Source of the DNA: Pyrococcus kukulkanii
GTDB taxonomy: Archaea; Methanobacteriota_B; Thermococci; Thermococcales; Thermococcaceae
DNA: 64,000 nucleotides
Assembly (NCBI RefSeq): GCF_041647995.1
Contig: NZ_JARRIB010000001.1
Location: 558,001 to 622,000, forward strand
Reading direction: 5' to 3'
Position 1 is the stretch's first letter, and every line of letters begins with the position of its first letter. The position numbers were made by a program, and so were the translations under genes. Under the pieces are notes generated by a model, which saw only the letters and a program-made list of their open reading frames with translations, was not told the origin of the DNA and did not search any database. Below, one piece after another: positions 17,695-26,856 of the stretch.

Positions 17695-18513
17695 TTAAAC
17701 GCACATCCTAGCCCTCTCCCTCTCCTCTTTACTCAACCTCCAGCCCATCGCCCCAAAGTTCTCCTCTATGTGTTCCTTCTTCACGGCCTTTGGAATAGCC
17801 ACAACATTCTCCTCCCATATCAAATAGTTCAGGGCAACCTGGGCTGCAGTCTTCTTGTACTTCCTCCCTATCTCCGCCAGGCACTGATTCCTCGCCAAAA
17901 TGCCCTTCTCGAGAGGGGTGTAGGCCATGAGCGTTATCTTTTCCCTCTTCATGTAATCAAGCAAGCCAGTTTCCTCGGGAGTCCTGTCCATAAGCGAGTA
18001 CTTCACTTGGTTTACAACTATCTCGTACTTCCTCATAGCTTCCTGAGAGCGCTTAAGGAGTTCCAAGTCGAAGTTGCTCACCCCAATGTACCTGATGAGT
18101 CCATCATCCACGAGATCCTCCAGCGCGTGAAGGGTTTCCTCTATTTTCCTCCAGTCAGTTCCGGGCCAGTGAAGAAGGTAGAGGTCTATGTAAGTCCCGA
18201 GCCTCTTTGCGCTTGCCCTTGCAGCTTTTTTAGCCGATTCATAGCCAAAATGAGTTGGCCAGACCTTGCTGACTATGAAAAGCTCGTCCCTGTCGTAGGG
18301 CTTTATGGCCTCTCCAACCAACTCCTCGCTGTGGCCGGCCCCATAAAACTCTGCCGTGTCGATAAGGTTAATGCCCAGCTCTATCCCAAACCTCAACGCC
18401 TCAACTGCCTCCTTGTCGTGGGAGTAGTCGGGAATTTCCTTCCCCCCAATTCCCCAGGTTCCCATTCCTATCGCGGTAACCTTGTCATCCCCTATAACCT
18501 TGAGATCCTTCAT
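17695..18513 (-). CDS. aldo/keto reductase
   Basis: The protein has 272 residues with the AKR TIM-barrel signature. The catalytic set is visible: D and Y in NLIDTAEFYGAGHSEELVGEAI, K in FIVSKVWPTHF, and H in DLYLLHWPG. The NADPH site near the C-terminus reads IPKAVKKEHIEENFGAMGWRL. The likely reaction is reduction of aldehydes or ketones to alcohols. The ATG at 18513 (MKDLKVIG) has GGAGTGAT upstream and is preferred over 18522. It overlaps the end of cobY, so the two are translated from one message. Confidence 0.93.
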   Translation of the reverse strand: MKDLKVIGDDKVTAIGMGTWGIGGKEIPDYSHDKEAVEALRFGIELGINLIDTAEFYGAGHSEELVGEAIKPYDRDELFIVSKVWPTHFGYESAKKAARASAKRLGTYIDLYLLHWPGTDWRKIEETLHALEDLVDDGLIRYIGVSNFDLELLKRSQEAMRKYEIVVNQVKYSLMDRTPEETGLLDYMKREKITLMAYTPLEKGILARNQCLAEIGRKYKKTAAQVALNYLIWEENVVAIPKAVKKEHIEENFGAMGWRLSKEERERARMCV

Positions 18514-19078
18514 GGAGATCACTCCTCTCTAACAATACCTTGCTTCCAAGTATTTTAGTTATTCTATTAGCCAACTCAAGATCCCAGGGTGCGTTAACGT
18601 TCAAAGCGAGCAACGGGTTGTGTAAGATGAAGAATTCTTCACCCTCAACTCCCACCGCGTTCACACCAACTATTGCATATCCCCTGTACACGACGGGATT
18701 TAGATCCCTGGGAACTAAACTCAAGGGCAAAACACCGGTCAAGCTTACCCTTCCATCAAACTCCTTCTTCATTTCATAGACGTCTGAGGCCTTAATGAAG
18801 GGCAAATCAGAGGAAACGCTTATGAAAGGCCCAAGTTCCCTTAATAGGTAATTAATATCTTCAACGTACCCGGCCCCAGGAGTTTCGATGAATTCAATTC
18901 CCTCCTTAGTGCACAGCTCCCTAGTTTTTGGAGTATGCCTAGAAACGGCCACGATACTCTCATCAACTTTGCTAACCTCTTCGTAAACCCTCAGCACCAT
19001 TGGCACCCCGCCAACCTTCAGAACGGGCTTTTCCTTACCCATTCTCCTTGACCTTCCACCCGCCATTACTACTATCAT
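18485..19078 (-). CDS. cobY: GTP:adenosylcobinamide-phosphate guanylyltransferase (CobY-like)
   Basis: The 197-residue nucleotidyltransferase begins MIVVMAGGRSRRMGKEKPVLKVGG, the GGxSxRMGxxK motif that binds GTP. SSDLPFI holds the metal Asp, and NAPWDLELAN closes the domain. Archaea use CobY to activate cobinamide for B12 salvage; a MobA- or other NTP transferase role cannot be excluded from motifs alone. The start is the internal ATG at 19078 because the fold begins there. A TATA-like TTTATAAA (19100-19107) precedes it. Confidence 0.8.
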   Translation of the reverse strand: MIVVMAGGRSRRMGKEKPVLKVGGVPMVLRVYEEVSKVDESIVAVSRHTPKTRELCTKEGIEFIETPGAGYVEDINYLLRELGPFISVSSDLPFIKASDVYEMKKEFDGRVSLTGVLPLSLVPRDLNPVVYRGYAIVGVNAVGVEGEEFFILHNPLLALNVNAPWDLELANRITKILGSKVLLERSDLHEGSQGYRG

Positions 19079-19120
19079 CACCCAACCTAAGACAGAAAGC
19101 TTTATAAACTTCAGCATGCA

Positions 19121-19142
19121 TATGTAACATAAAACTTACATA
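19121..19142. promoter_or_regulatory. inverted repeat between divergent genes, likely operator
   Basis: TATGTAA and TTACATA are separated by eight bases, 13 bases before the ferritin-like pseudogene start. The right half overlaps a TATA box (ACATATAAAGG), so a bound protein would block that promoter. The half-site is shared with the repeat at 30849-30872. Confidence 0.5.
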
Positions 19143-19154
19143 TAAAGGAAAGTT

Positions 19155-19881
19155 ATGAACATAAGGAAGAAGTTGGTAGGTATTGGGGTGCTCCTGCTGG
19201 TACTCCTTGGGTTTGTAGTTGGTAGCGTAGCAGCGTACAGGGGAGAGTCTGGGCCTTACCCAGGGGCTCTTCAGCTGAACCTCACCTACACCGGCGAGCT
19301 GAGCGAAGAAGAAAAAGAAGCCCTACTCTACATAGTTGAAGAGGAGAAGCTCGCGAGGGACGTTTACTTAACCCTATAGGAGAAGTGCAACCTTACGGTA
19401 TTCGAGATGATAGCCCAGAGCGAGCAGAGGCACATGGATGCCGTGCTAGTGTTAATAGAGAAGTACAACCTAACGGCACCATTAACGCTGGATGAAGTCG
19501 GTGTATTTGAGAACCAAGAGCTCCAGGAGCTCTATAATAAGCTGATAGGCATGACAACAGATAAAGTTGAGGCACTAAAGGTCGCTGATAGAAGAGACCG
19601 ACATAAAGGATTTAGAGGGGTGGCTCACCAAGGTCGACAACCAAGACATAATTCAGGTGTTCGGGAACCTCATGAAGGGCAGCGAGAACCACTTGAGGGC
19701 CTTCGTCAGGAACCTCGAGGTTAGGAGAGTAAGCTACGAGCCCCAAGTGCTAAGTGAAGACCAGGTAAATGAGATCCTTTCAAGTCAGTGGCATGGGCAT
19801 GCATATGGACATTGCGAAATGTGTAAGGGAGGTATGAAGAGGGGAAGAGGGCCCAAGGCTGCCCCTTCCACTGATTATTAG
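19155..19881 (+). pseudogene. secreted ferritin-like DUF2202 protein, broken
   Basis: A signal peptide (KKLVGIGVLLLVLLGFVVGSVAA) leads into a ferritin-like four-helix domain with metal-ligand pattern ELSEEEKEALLYIVEEEKLARDVY and AQSEQRHMDAV. It is broken twice: an in-frame TAG at 19377-19379, where YLTLYEKC would be expected, and a one-base shift near 19580. The final part, GSENHLRAFVRNLE, runs in another frame and ends in a His/Cys-rich tail (HGHAYGHCEMCKGG). The family is linked to metal or oxidant handling. The downstream membrane gene is broken as well. Confidence 0.85.
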
Positions 19882-19890
19882 GTGAGGCTG

Positions 19891-20488
19891 ATGAGAGCCT
19901 CAGCACTTTTGAGAGGTATAATCGATTTTTTGCTCACTATAACGTTCATCATAATTGCAATCTCTGGAATAGTCCGTTATTTAGCCCCGAGCGGTAGAAT
20001 TGCCGAATCCATAGGCTGGACTTTCCTAGGACTAAGTAAGGACTCCTGGGAAACCATACATACCTACCTAGGCTTCGTGATGATCGGCTTAGTCGGCCTC
20101 CACCCGCTCATAGGGTTCAACAGCATGATAACGATGCTCAGAATGGATCTGAAAAAGTCAAAGATAGAGGATAGCTGGGATATTTCTATCCTTAATTGTG
20201 CTGTCCGCTGGATACATAGCCTTCGCCAACTATACAGCTAAAGAAAGCGAAGATACCTCAGACTCATACGAGGAAGAAAGCCTGATAACCGGCCAAATGC
20301 TGAAGTACTATACGGTTCAAGAGCTCGCGGACTACTTCAACGTTTCAGTTGATGCACTAGTAGAAAAACTAAGGGAGAAGGACATTGAGTGCACACCCGA
20401 AACCAAGCTTGCGGAGATAGAGTACAAGTATGAGATGGACAGGAGAGAGCTAAAGGCAATGCCTTTACTCAATGAACTTCGTGGATAA
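19891..20488 (+). pseudogene. DUF4405-like membrane protein, frameshifted
   Basis: The first frame begins MRASALLRGIIDFLLTITF at an ATG preceded by GGTGAGG. It contains two helices and histidines (ETIHTYLGF, GLHPLIGF) typical of DUF4405/haem-binding-like membrane proteins. It should continue ...WDIFLSLIVLSAGYIAFAN, but a one-base shift near 20180 moves it to the frame that ends LKAMPLLNELRG. The C-terminal part (YTVQELADYFNVSVDALVEKL) looks like a small helical soluble domain. With the preceding pseudogene it forms a decayed two-gene operon. Confidence 0.78.
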
Positions 20489-20547
20489 CCCTTTTCTTCT
20501 TTTCCTAAAAAATAATAAGGAGGGCAGTATAGTAGGGAATGATAACC

Positions 20548-20838
20548 ATGGTAAAAGCGGAGGAGCTGGTGACGATCGCGGATGCACTGGCAAACCCGGT
20601 CAGACTTAAAATTCTAAAGCTTCTCTGCGAGAAGGAGTGGTACGTTTATGAGCTAGCCAAGGTTCTCGGCATTTCTAGGCAACTCCTGTACCTCCACTTA
20701 AGGAAGCTTGAAAAGGCAGGATTGGTGGAGAGCGAGCTTAGATTGGAGGAAGGAGATCCCAGGGCGAAGAAGTATTATAGGGCAAAAAAGTTTAGGATAG
20801 TTATAGACAATGAAATGATAAAAGAGCTGGAGATGTGA
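20548..20838 (+). CDS. ArsR-family winged-helix transcriptional regulator
   Basis: The 96-residue protein is a stand-alone HTH: VTIADALANPVRLKILKLL, then the recognition region YELAKVLGISRQLLYLHLRKLEKAGLVESEL and a wing. There is no metal-binding cysteine pair, so the effector is unknown. It follows the two decayed genes and precedes a small membrane-anchored coiled-coil gene with only two bases between stop and start. ATG at 20548 is used because the family begins with MVKAEELV-like sequence. Confidence 0.88.
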   Translation: MVKAEELVTIADALANPVRLKILKLLCEKEWYVYELAKVLGISRQLLYLHLRKLEKAGLVESELRLEEGDPRAKKYYRAKKFRIVIDNEMIKELEM

Positions 20839-20840
20839 AC

Positions 20841-21041
20841 ATGGCTTGGGAAGGTTCAACCCCAAGCAGTTGGGTTTCTGTAGCTATCGAGCTGATAATT
20901 CTCATCGTCTTGATATTCGCAGTTTATCAGGCCAACAAAACTTTAAATGAGCTCAAGCTTGAACTCAACAACCTCAAGAAAATGCTTGAAGATGTAAAGA
21001 GGGATACGGAGGAAACCAGGAAAAAGCTTGAAGAGGTTTAA
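20841..21041 (+). CDS. small membrane-anchored coiled-coil protein
   Basis: The 66-residue protein starts MAWEGSTPSSWVSVAIEL. One transmembrane helix (AIELIILIVLIFAVY) is followed by a heptad-rich coiled coil (LNELKLELNNLKKMLEDVKRDTEETRKKLEE). It starts two bases after the ArsR stop and is probably co-transcribed. A sensor or tether for the regulator is possible, but that is only inferred from the neighbourhood. Confidence 0.72.
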   Translation: MAWEGSTPSSWVSVAIELIILIVLIFAVYQANKTLNELKLELNNLKKMLEDVKRDTEETRKKLEEV

Positions 21042-21108
21042 TTTCCCCTTATAAACCCTTACAGATGGCTCTCAAAATTTTCTCCTGACATTAAAAACAG
21101 ATAAAGGA

Positions 21109-22341
21109 TCAAGCCCCAAACTTCTCGGTTCTGTTCATGAGATCCATCATTATGGGCACTATATCGTGGCCCCTTATCCTTCCAAGTCCTCCGCGCATTG
21201 CTTCCCTCTCACCAAAGCTCTCCGTGTAGTCTGCCCTGACTCCACCTCCCGCGATCAGGAGGGGCACCGGATCACCGCTGTGATTCTTAACCTCACATGG
21301 CGTTGAGTGGTCTCCTGTTATGGCTATAACAACCTCGTCAAGGTTGACGTTGTCAACTATGTAACCTACCATCCTGTCGGCCTTCTCTATCATCTCAGCC
21401 TTAAGCTTTGGATTGTTGTCGTGGCCGGCAGCATCAGTGGGCTTGAAGTGGACGAACACGAAGTCGTAGTCCTTCAACAGCTCTACAGCTTTCTTAGCCT
21501 TCGCCATCTCATCGGTGTTATACTCTCCTGTTGCGCCCTCGGGGGTGTACACATCGAAGCCTATGGCCCTCGCAACTCCCTTCACTAATGCTACTGCAAC
21601 AACTGCCCCCGCCTTAACCTTCCACTGCTCTGTGAACTTCATAGGAATATCGGGATAAGTTCCAGCCCCCCTAATCAGGAGGTAGTTTGCGACTGGCTTC
21701 CCTTCCTTTCTCCTCTTCTCGTTTATCGGGTGCTTCTCCAAGACCTCGTGAGCCTTCTTTACGAACTCCTCAAGGATTTCGGCAACCTTCTTGCTCTCCT
21801 CGTCTTCCCAGTCAAAGTTGTGAGGGGGCTTTCCTTCAACGTGGGGATCGTTCTCCCCGACCTTGTAGCCCTTAGCCATTCCCTTTAAGACGAGGACTGC
21901 CCTGTGGCCGGTTGCACCCTTGAAGATGAAGTCAACACCTATATCGACCTGCTCCTGAATGGCCTTGGCGAGCTCGTGGGCCTCCTCCGTGCTAATCCTA
22001 CCTGCCCTCCTGTCAACTATTATGCCGTTCCCTATGGTTGCGAAATTTACTCTGAAAGCGAGATCGTCTTCATCCAAGTCGAGGCCAACACCCAATGCTT
22101 CAAAGAAACCTCTTCCCCTATATGTCTTGTATGGATCGTAGCCGAAGATGCTCAAGTGGGCAGTATCACTTCCGGCAGGCTGGCCAGGCTTTATTGGGTC
22201 TTGCTGACCGAGAATTCCGATTTTAGCGAGCTTATCCATGTTCGGAGTGTTGGCGTATTCAAGGGGCGTTTTACCGTTGAATTCCTTTATGGGCCTGTCT
22301 CCAAGGCCATCTATAATTATGAGAATTCCCTTCCTCTGCAC
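21109..22341 (-). CDS. apgM: 2,3-bisphosphoglycerate-independent phosphoglycerate mutase (archaeal type)
   Basis: The enzyme has about 410 residues and converts 3-phosphoglycerate to 2-phosphoglycerate in glycolysis and gluconeogenesis. Alkaline-phosphatase superfamily metal sites are visible: [11 protein letters not shown] at the N-terminus, [16 protein letters not shown] with the nucleophile Ser, [12 protein letters not shown] and [20 protein letters not shown]. The start is a GTG at 22341 (MQRKGILII), with GGTGAT upstream; a TTG six codons earlier is the alternative. The reading frame stays open far beyond but overlaps the divergent ATPase and is not coding there. Confidence 0.93.
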   Translation of the reverse strand: MQRKGILIIIDGLGDRPIKEFNGKTPLEYANTPNMDKLAKIGILGQQDPIKPGQPAGSDTAHLSIFGYDPYKTYRGRGFFEALGVGLDLDEDDLAFRVNFATIGNGIIVDRRAGRISTEEAHELAKAIQEQVDIGVDFIFKGATGHRAVLVLKGMAKGYKVGENDPHVEGKPPHNFDWEDEESKKVAEILEEFVKKAHEVLEKHPINEKRRKEGKPVANYLLIRGAGTYPDIPMKFTEQWKVKAGAVVAVALVKGVARAIGFDVYTPEGATGEYNTDEMAKAKKAVELLKDYDFVFVHFKPTDAAGHDNNPKLKAEMIEKADRMVGYIVDNVNLDEVVIAITGDHSTPCEVKNHSGDPVPLLIAGGGVRADYTESFGEREAMRGGLGRIRGHDIVPIMMDLMNRTEKFGA

Positions 22342-22403
22342 GTTTATCACCAAGGGTGGATGTAGCATCTGGCTTATTAATTCTTCGAAATCCTTAAAAA
22401 CTA

Positions 22404-22430
22404 TAATCATGATTATAATAATCATGATTA
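22404..22430. promoter_or_regulatory. two perfect 12-bp palindromes at the ATPase start
   Basis: TAATCATGATTA occurs twice, separated by TAA, and the second copy contains the ATPase start codon. A mutated pair lies at the same place in the ATPase pseudogene (14170-14193). This suggests an autoregulatory operator, or a conserved feature of this gene family, rather than chance. Confidence 0.55.
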
Positions 22431-23788
22431 GAAAATTTGTGAACAGAAAAGAGGAGCTAGAGATCCTTGAGGAGTTGTGGGAGAAGGAAGGCATGACATT
22501 TGTTTTAGTGTATGGAAGGAGAAGGGTTGGAAAAACTAGACTCTTAGATGAGTTTTCAAAGGGAAAAGATAGAATATTCATTATATTCGAGGACAAACCT
22601 AGAGAATACAACTTCAAGCTGATATCAAGGAAAGTTTCGGAATTCATCGGAATTAACGTGAATATACCAGACTTTCCTTCGCTTTTCAGTCTTCTAAAAC
22701 GGTTAACAAATAGGAGGATTCTCATAATCTTGGATGAGTTCTCATACTTAATAAAAAAGGAAGGAGGAATCTTGAGCGAACTTGCAAGGGCCATAGAGGA
22801 GAATAAAGATCTAAATGCAATGGTAGTTGTTTCCGGCTCCTACGTCTCGCTACTCAAAAGGGAACTGTTCAGGTATTCGAGCCCCATCTACGGAAGGAGC
22901 GATGCAAACATAAAGGTTCAGCCCCTAAAATTTAAGCACCTGTTTGAGTGGTTTGATGCAAATGCTGAGGAACTGGTAAAGATATACTCCGTAACCGGGG
23001 GCACACCAAAGTACCTAGAATTCTTCAAAGGGGATAACACTGAGGAGGAAATAAAAAACAACTTCTTCAATCCCTCCTCATTTCTCTTTAGAGAAGCCAA
23101 AGCCCTGCTTAGTGAAGAGTTAAGGGAACTGTCGGTTTATCTCACGATCTTAGAGGCGATAGCGAGGGGAAACACAAGAATAACCCAGATAGCAAACTTC
23201 TGCTATATGAAGGAGAATCAAATAATGCCTTACCTCAGAACCCTCAGCGAGCTTGGAATAATTCGGAAGGTCGTTCCCCTCTTCGGCAAGAGGGGGATAT
23301 ATGAGATCTCTGACAATTACTTCCTATTCTGGTCAAGGTTCGTTAGCCCATACTACGAAGAAATTGAAAGCAACTTCCCCGAGAATGCAATAGAGGACTT
23401 CACCAGGAACTTCAACTCATTCCTGGGCAAGCCCTTTGAGGGAATTGCAAGGGAGTTCTTAATTGAAGCAAACAGAAAGGGAGTACTCCCTTTCCAATTC
23501 ACAAAACTAGGCAGATGGTGGCATAAAGGAGAGGAGATCGACATAGTTGCACTAAATGAAAGGGATAGGAAGGCACTCCTCGTTGAAGTTAAGTGGAGTG
23601 ACCTGACAAAGAGAAGGATAAAGAAGATACTTAGGGAGCTCGAGAGAAAGGCAAACCTTCTAGGACTTGACGGCTATGAGATACATTTTGGCATAATTGC
23701 GAAGAGAGCTGGAGGTAAGGAAGAATTTGAACTGGTCTTTGACCTAAGGGATATAGAAGGGTTAATGCGGGGGAGAGAAAGTGCTTAA
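22424..23788 (+). CDS. archaeal AAA ATPase with C-terminal DUF234 nuclease-like domain
   Basis: The protein has 454 residues and starts MIRKFVNRKEELEIL. Walker A is VYGRRRVGKTRLL (about residue 34), Walker B ILIILDEFSYLIKK, and a sensor region VVVSGSYVSLLKREL follows. A winged-helix segment comes next, then the restriction-like DUF234 core GEEIDIVALNERDRKALLVEVKW (D...E-x-K). The family is multi-copy in Thermococcales and often next to mobile elements; its role is unknown. Two other copies in this window are dead. The 5-prime palindromes span its start codon. Confidence 0.9.
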   Translation: MIRKFVNRKEELEILEELWEKEGMTFVLVYGRRRVGKTRLLDEFSKGKDRIFIIFEDKPREYNFKLISRKVSEFIGINVNIPDFPSLFSLLKRLTNRRILIILDEFSYLIKKEGGILSELARAIEENKDLNAMVVVSGSYVSLLKRELFRYSSPIYGRSDANIKVQPLKFKHLFEWFDANAEELVKIYSVTGGTPKYLEFFKGDNTEEEIKNNFFNPSSFLFREAKALLSEELRELSVYLTILEAIARGNTRITQIANFCYMKENQIMPYLRTLSELGIIRKVVPLFGKRGIYEISDNYFLFWSRFVSPYYEEIESNFPENAIEDFTRNFNSFLGKPFEGIAREFLIEANRKGVLPFQFTKLGRWWHKGEEIDIVALNERDRKALLVEVKWSDLTKRRIKKILRELERKANLLGLDGYEIHFGIIAKRAGGKEEFELVFDLRDIEGLMRGRESA

Positions 23789-24645
23789 CCGCAACTTCCT
23801 GCTGATTTTGGCCTTAATATTCCTTTCAACGTTCGTACTTGCGAACTCCTACACACCCTACGAGGAGTACTCCATAGCCTCGGTTATACCAGCTGGAAGA
23901 GAACCTTTGTAGTCATAAAACACTCCGAATTCATCGTGAGAAGATAGCTGATGAGTGGGTTCTCAGGAGGAATTCCCCGGAGGGGGATTACTATTTCTTT
24001 TATTTCTTGGACGAAAACGGGAAAGCCACGTTCCTGGGGAAAAGCTATATGCTCCTTGAAGATCCTCCGGTAGTGGCTGAGATCAACGGAAGTTTTTACG
24101 TTCTCCAGCGCAGGGAGAGGCTTATTCCCTACAAAAACATCACGCTAACGGTTGGGGGATCACCCAGGAACTTCACAATTATGGCCAAGAAAATAGAGCT
24201 CAAAGTGTACAGGCTTGAGGGGGAATGCTTCAACCCCGTTTGGAACTGCACAGTTTTGAAGTTCGAGAATGGATCTGCAACTTCCAACTGCCCAAAGAAC
24301 TGGCCAAGCTCGATAAAAACAGAGATGCCCGGTGTTCAAACTACATTCACTTACTCGAACTATAATCCTAAGAAATTCCGAAGCGTGCTCCTTATCTCCA
24401 AATCCTTGGTATACTACACTGAGCCCATAAAGACGAAACTTGGCTCGGGAATTCCACCCCTGCTGTTCTATCAGGGAAAGGCAGTAAAGCTTGATACGGA
24501 ACTTAGAGAAATCCCCACGTGCAAGGAAAGCAACAAATATTGGGTTTTTGTGGTTATTGGTATTGCTCTGTTCACCATAATTGGTATAAAAGGTTTAGCC
24601 AGACCTTTTATACCAATTAAGGTCTGGCTAAACCTTAAGCGATGA
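23781..24645 (+). pseudogene. secreted protein with C-terminal anchor, frameshifted
   Basis: The first frame (GTG at 23781) encodes a signal peptide, LNRNFLLILALIFLSTFVLA, and NSYTPYEEYSIASVIPAGRE before a stop. The sequence continues in a second frame (TFVVIKHSEFIVRR) and then a third (ADEWVLRRNSPEGDYYFFYF), so there are two shifts within about 150 bases. The remaining 200 residues are beta-rich with several Cys and end in a membrane helix (YWVFVVIGIALFTIIGI). The last codons lie inside the interleaved inverted repeat at 24579-24634, which may have replaced the true C-terminus. The family is not recognised. Confidence 0.72.
24579..24634. repeat. two interleaved perfect inverted repeats
   Basis: AATTGGTATAAAAGG (24579-24593) pairs exactly with 24604-24618 across a 10-base loop, and GGTTTAGCCAGACC (24592-24605) pairs exactly with 24621-24634. 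The two stems overlap, so they can form only one at a time, or a pseudoknot. The arrangement ends eight bases before the nucleotidyltransferase start codon. Confidence 0.85.
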
Positions 24646-25064
24646 ACAGGGAGGTAATTATAAAACTCCAAAAATTCGCAGAGGAACTGAAAAGCATGTT
24701 GGGAGATGATCTAGTAGCCGTTATCATATTTGGATCTGTTCTAAAGTCCAAGAACTTTGATGACGTTGATGTACTCGTTATCACTAAGAATCTCCAGAAA
24801 CACATCGAAAAAATAAGGGGTATTAGACTAAAATACAGGAAGGAGGTAGGGAGGTTCATAGATCTAAACATAATTAGTCCCGAGAATTTTGATAAGCCCA
24901 TTGTTTACACCGCTGTTGCATTTGGAGAAATTCTGTACTCTTCCAGCGAATGGAATGCTCTAAAGAGCAAGATAAAGCAGATTGCCAAGGAAAGAAACCT
25001 TGAGTACATTGAAAAGGAAGGGAAGCGTGTGAAGAGGTGGAAACTGGCGGAGGTTATAGGCTGA
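24642..25064 (+). CDS. minimal nucleotidyltransferase (MNT-like)
   Basis: The 140-residue pol-beta-type nucleotidyltransferase has VIIFGSVLKSKNFDDVDVLVI (GS...DVD), then RFIDLNIISPENF as the third acidic strand. Such proteins usually pair with a HEPN protein as a toxin-antitoxin module; no HEPN gene is seen beside it. It follows the interleaved inverted repeat and converges with the m5C methyltransferase, overlapping it by 11 bases. Confidence 0.83.
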   Translation: MNREVIIKLQKFAEELKSMLGDDLVAVIIFGSVLKSKNFDDVDVLVITKNLQKHIEKIRGIRLKYRKEVGRFIDLNIISPENFDKPIVYTAVAFGEILYSSSEWNALKSKIKQIAKERNLEYIEKEGKRVKRWKLAEVIG

Positions 25065-25953
25065 ATTCCCGAAGAATGAATTCAGCTATGGCCCTCGCAA
25101 GGGGAGGAGGGACGGCCTCACCGACGCTGTCGAACTGAACCCTTCTCCCTCCCAGGAAAACAAAGTCATCGGGAAAGCCCATCAGCCTCGCCTGCTCCCT
25201 GACGGTTAACGGCCTGTCCTCGAATGGATGAACGAACCTGCTGTTTCCCCTAACGGTTGGAGCGGGCTTGTAGGGATGAAGCCTTATCCAGTTCTGGAAC
25301 CTTCCGAACCTCTGTGCAGCTTGACCCCACTTAAGGTAAGGTATCTTCCTTCTGACCTTTCCCGGAGGGTTCCAGAGCTCGTTGTTTGGGGCATCTATAG
25401 GAACGTCCTTGAGAACGTCCCAAACCTTCTTGGGGCCCTTAACCTTCCTGGGCTTGAGCTCTATGTTTGATATGAATACTCTCCTCCTGATCTGGGGAGC
25501 ACCATAATCTAAAGCGTTCAGGACGTTGAAGTAAACATCGTACCCAGCCTTCTCAAACTCCTTCCTTAAGTACTCCTCGACTTCCATGATCTGGGGAACA
25601 TTCTCCATGACGAAGACCTTGGGCTTTAGAACCTTAACGAACCTGATGAACTCCAAAACTAGCCTTCCAATGGGATCCCTGTACAGCCTGTCCCTAGGCT
25701 CTTCCATTCTCCTCTGGCTTATAGCAGTGAACGGCTCACATGGAGGCCCTCCAATTACAACATCAACATTCCCAAACTCCCTGGGATCTACCAGCTTTAT
25801 ATCCTGGGCTACAACTTTGACCCCAGGGAAGTTATAGGAGTAAGTCTTGGCCTTGGGCTTGAAGTTCTCTACCGCACCAACGATCTCGAACCCAGAAAGT
25901 TTAAAGCCGAGAGAAAAGCCCCCAGCTCCGGCAAATAAATCCAAAACCCTCAT
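25054..25953 (-). CDS. C5-cytosine methyltransferase (Dcm/DNMT-like), orphan
   Basis: The 299-residue enzyme has the ordered motifs of m5C methyltransferases: [30 protein letters not shown] with the catalytic Cys, [20 protein letters not shown] and [19 protein letters not shown]. The usual PCQ is PCEP. No endonuclease gene is nearby, and the start overlaps the stop of rpoL, so it belongs to a housekeeping operon rather than a restriction system. DNA or RNA could be the substrate. Confidence 0.9.
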   Translation of the reverse strand: MRVLDLFAGAGGFSLGFKLSGFEIVGAVENFKPKAKTYSYNFPGVKVVAQDIKLVDPREFGNVDVVIGGPPCEPFTAISQRRMEEPRDRLYRDPIGRLVLEFIRFVKVLKPKVFVMENVPQIMEVEEYLRKEFEKAGYDVYFNVLNALDYGAPQIRRRVFISNIELKPRKVKGPKKVWDVLKDVPIDAPNNELWNPPGKVRRKIPYLKWGQAAQRFGRFQNWIRLHPYKPAPTVRGNSRFVHPFEDRPLTVREQARLMGFPDDFVFLGGRRVQFDSVGEAVPPPLARAIAEFILREFSL

Positions 25954-26237
25954 TTCTTTATCGCCTTTTCCCAGGCATCAAGGACTTCCTTGGCCCTCTC
26001 GAATATCTTCTTTGCCGCCTCCTCTAGGGCCTGCTCAGGGGTAACCTTCCCGTCCGTAACTACCCTGAATCTCGGCTTCCTCGCCATTGTTATCGGGTGC
26101 TCTATCGTGTAAGCCGTGAACTTGACGTGAGGGTTCTCTCTAAGGGTCTCCACTAGCAAGTTGGCGAACGTGTGATCCTCACCCTCCAAGTAAAATTCAA
26201 GCAAGTTCTCCTCTTTCTTTATGACCTCTATCTTCAT
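25950..26237 (-). CDS. rpoL: DNA-directed RNA polymerase subunit L
   Basis: The 95-residue protein matches archaeal Rpo11/Rpo[38 protein letters not shown] and a helical C-terminus. It forms the alpha-like assembly platform with subunit D. The ATG at 26237 is preferred because the family starts MKIEV. Its start lies inside the end of the DUF2067-like gene and its stop overlaps the methyltransferase start, so the operon is tightly coupled. Confidence 0.95.
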   Translation of the reverse strand: MKIEVIKKEENLLEFYLEGEDHTFANLLVETLRENPHVKFTAYTIEHPITMARKPRFRVVTDGKVTPEQALEEAAKKIFERAKEVLDAWEKAIKK

Positions 26238-26856
26238 CCTCCTCACCCTCAAGGTGCCTTAAGAGTTCCTCTAAGGCCTGCTCCTTGTTCTTTATTAGTT
26301 CGTATTTAAACTTATCCTCCTTATACTCGGCCAACCCCAAATCGACGAGAAGGTCAAGGAGCTCTTCGGGGTCGATGTCATAAACAACAGAGACAGGAGC
26401 AACTACCTCCCTGATCTGCCTTGTAGTCTGTAGGGCTATCTGGTTCACGACCTCGCTGAGCTTCTTCACGAGCTCGACGATCTCCCTCCAAGGCATTGAA
26501 GTCTTTATGTACTCATCCTTCACTTCAACCCTCTCTCCAAGCAACTCTAGGGTTCTTATTAGAATAGGAAGGGAAACGTTGGCGCTTGCCTCCCTGAATA
26601 TATCGTCAGGATAGTACGTGAAGAGCCCCTGTCTGTCAGGATAGAGCCTCCCTCTAACCCTCTTGTGGGCCTCCCTAATGGCCCTTAAAGCTTCTCTTAT
26701 CTCATCCTTGGTTCCCTGAACGTTGACCTTAAGGGAGTTCAGCTTGCCGTGGATGTACACGAATGCAGAGAGATTTAATCTCTGAACCTCCTTCATGAAC
26801 TCCTCCTTCTCAACGTCATCCCTCACGTGGATGACTATGACCTTCTTGGCCCTCAT
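26197..26856 (-). CDS. archaeal conserved protein, DUF2067-like
   Basis: The 219-residue protein starts [20 protein letters not shown] at an ATG that overlaps the csl4 stop (ATGA). It has an N-terminal ferredoxin-like beta-alpha pattern (VIVIHVRDD...[20 protein letters not shown]), then basic helices ([22 protein letters not shown]). This suggests nucleic-acid binding. I assign DUF2067 by memory with moderate confidence. It is always seen with csl4 and rpoL in this context, which points to RNA metabolism. Confidence 0.78.
   Translation of the reverse strand: MRAKKVIVIHVRDDVEKEEFMKEVQRLNLSAFVYIHGKLNSLKVNVQGTKDEIREALRAIREAHKRVRGRLYPDRQGLFTYYPDDIFREASANVSLPILIRTLELLGERVEVKDEYIKTSMPWREIVELVKKLSEVVNQIALQTTRQIREVVAPVSVVYDIDPEELLDLLVDLGLAEYKEDKFKYELIKNKEQALEELLRHLEGEEDEDRGHKERGELA

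Noticed and set aside
19377-19379. In-frame TAG read as pyrrolysine or selenocysteine-like recoding.
   Set aside because: A second disruption lies downstream, and Thermococcales do not use pyrrolysine; decay is the simpler reading.
22342-22794. Upstream extension of the apgM frame on the minus strand.
   Set aside because: It overlaps the ATPase gene and its palindromes; the family starts near 22341.
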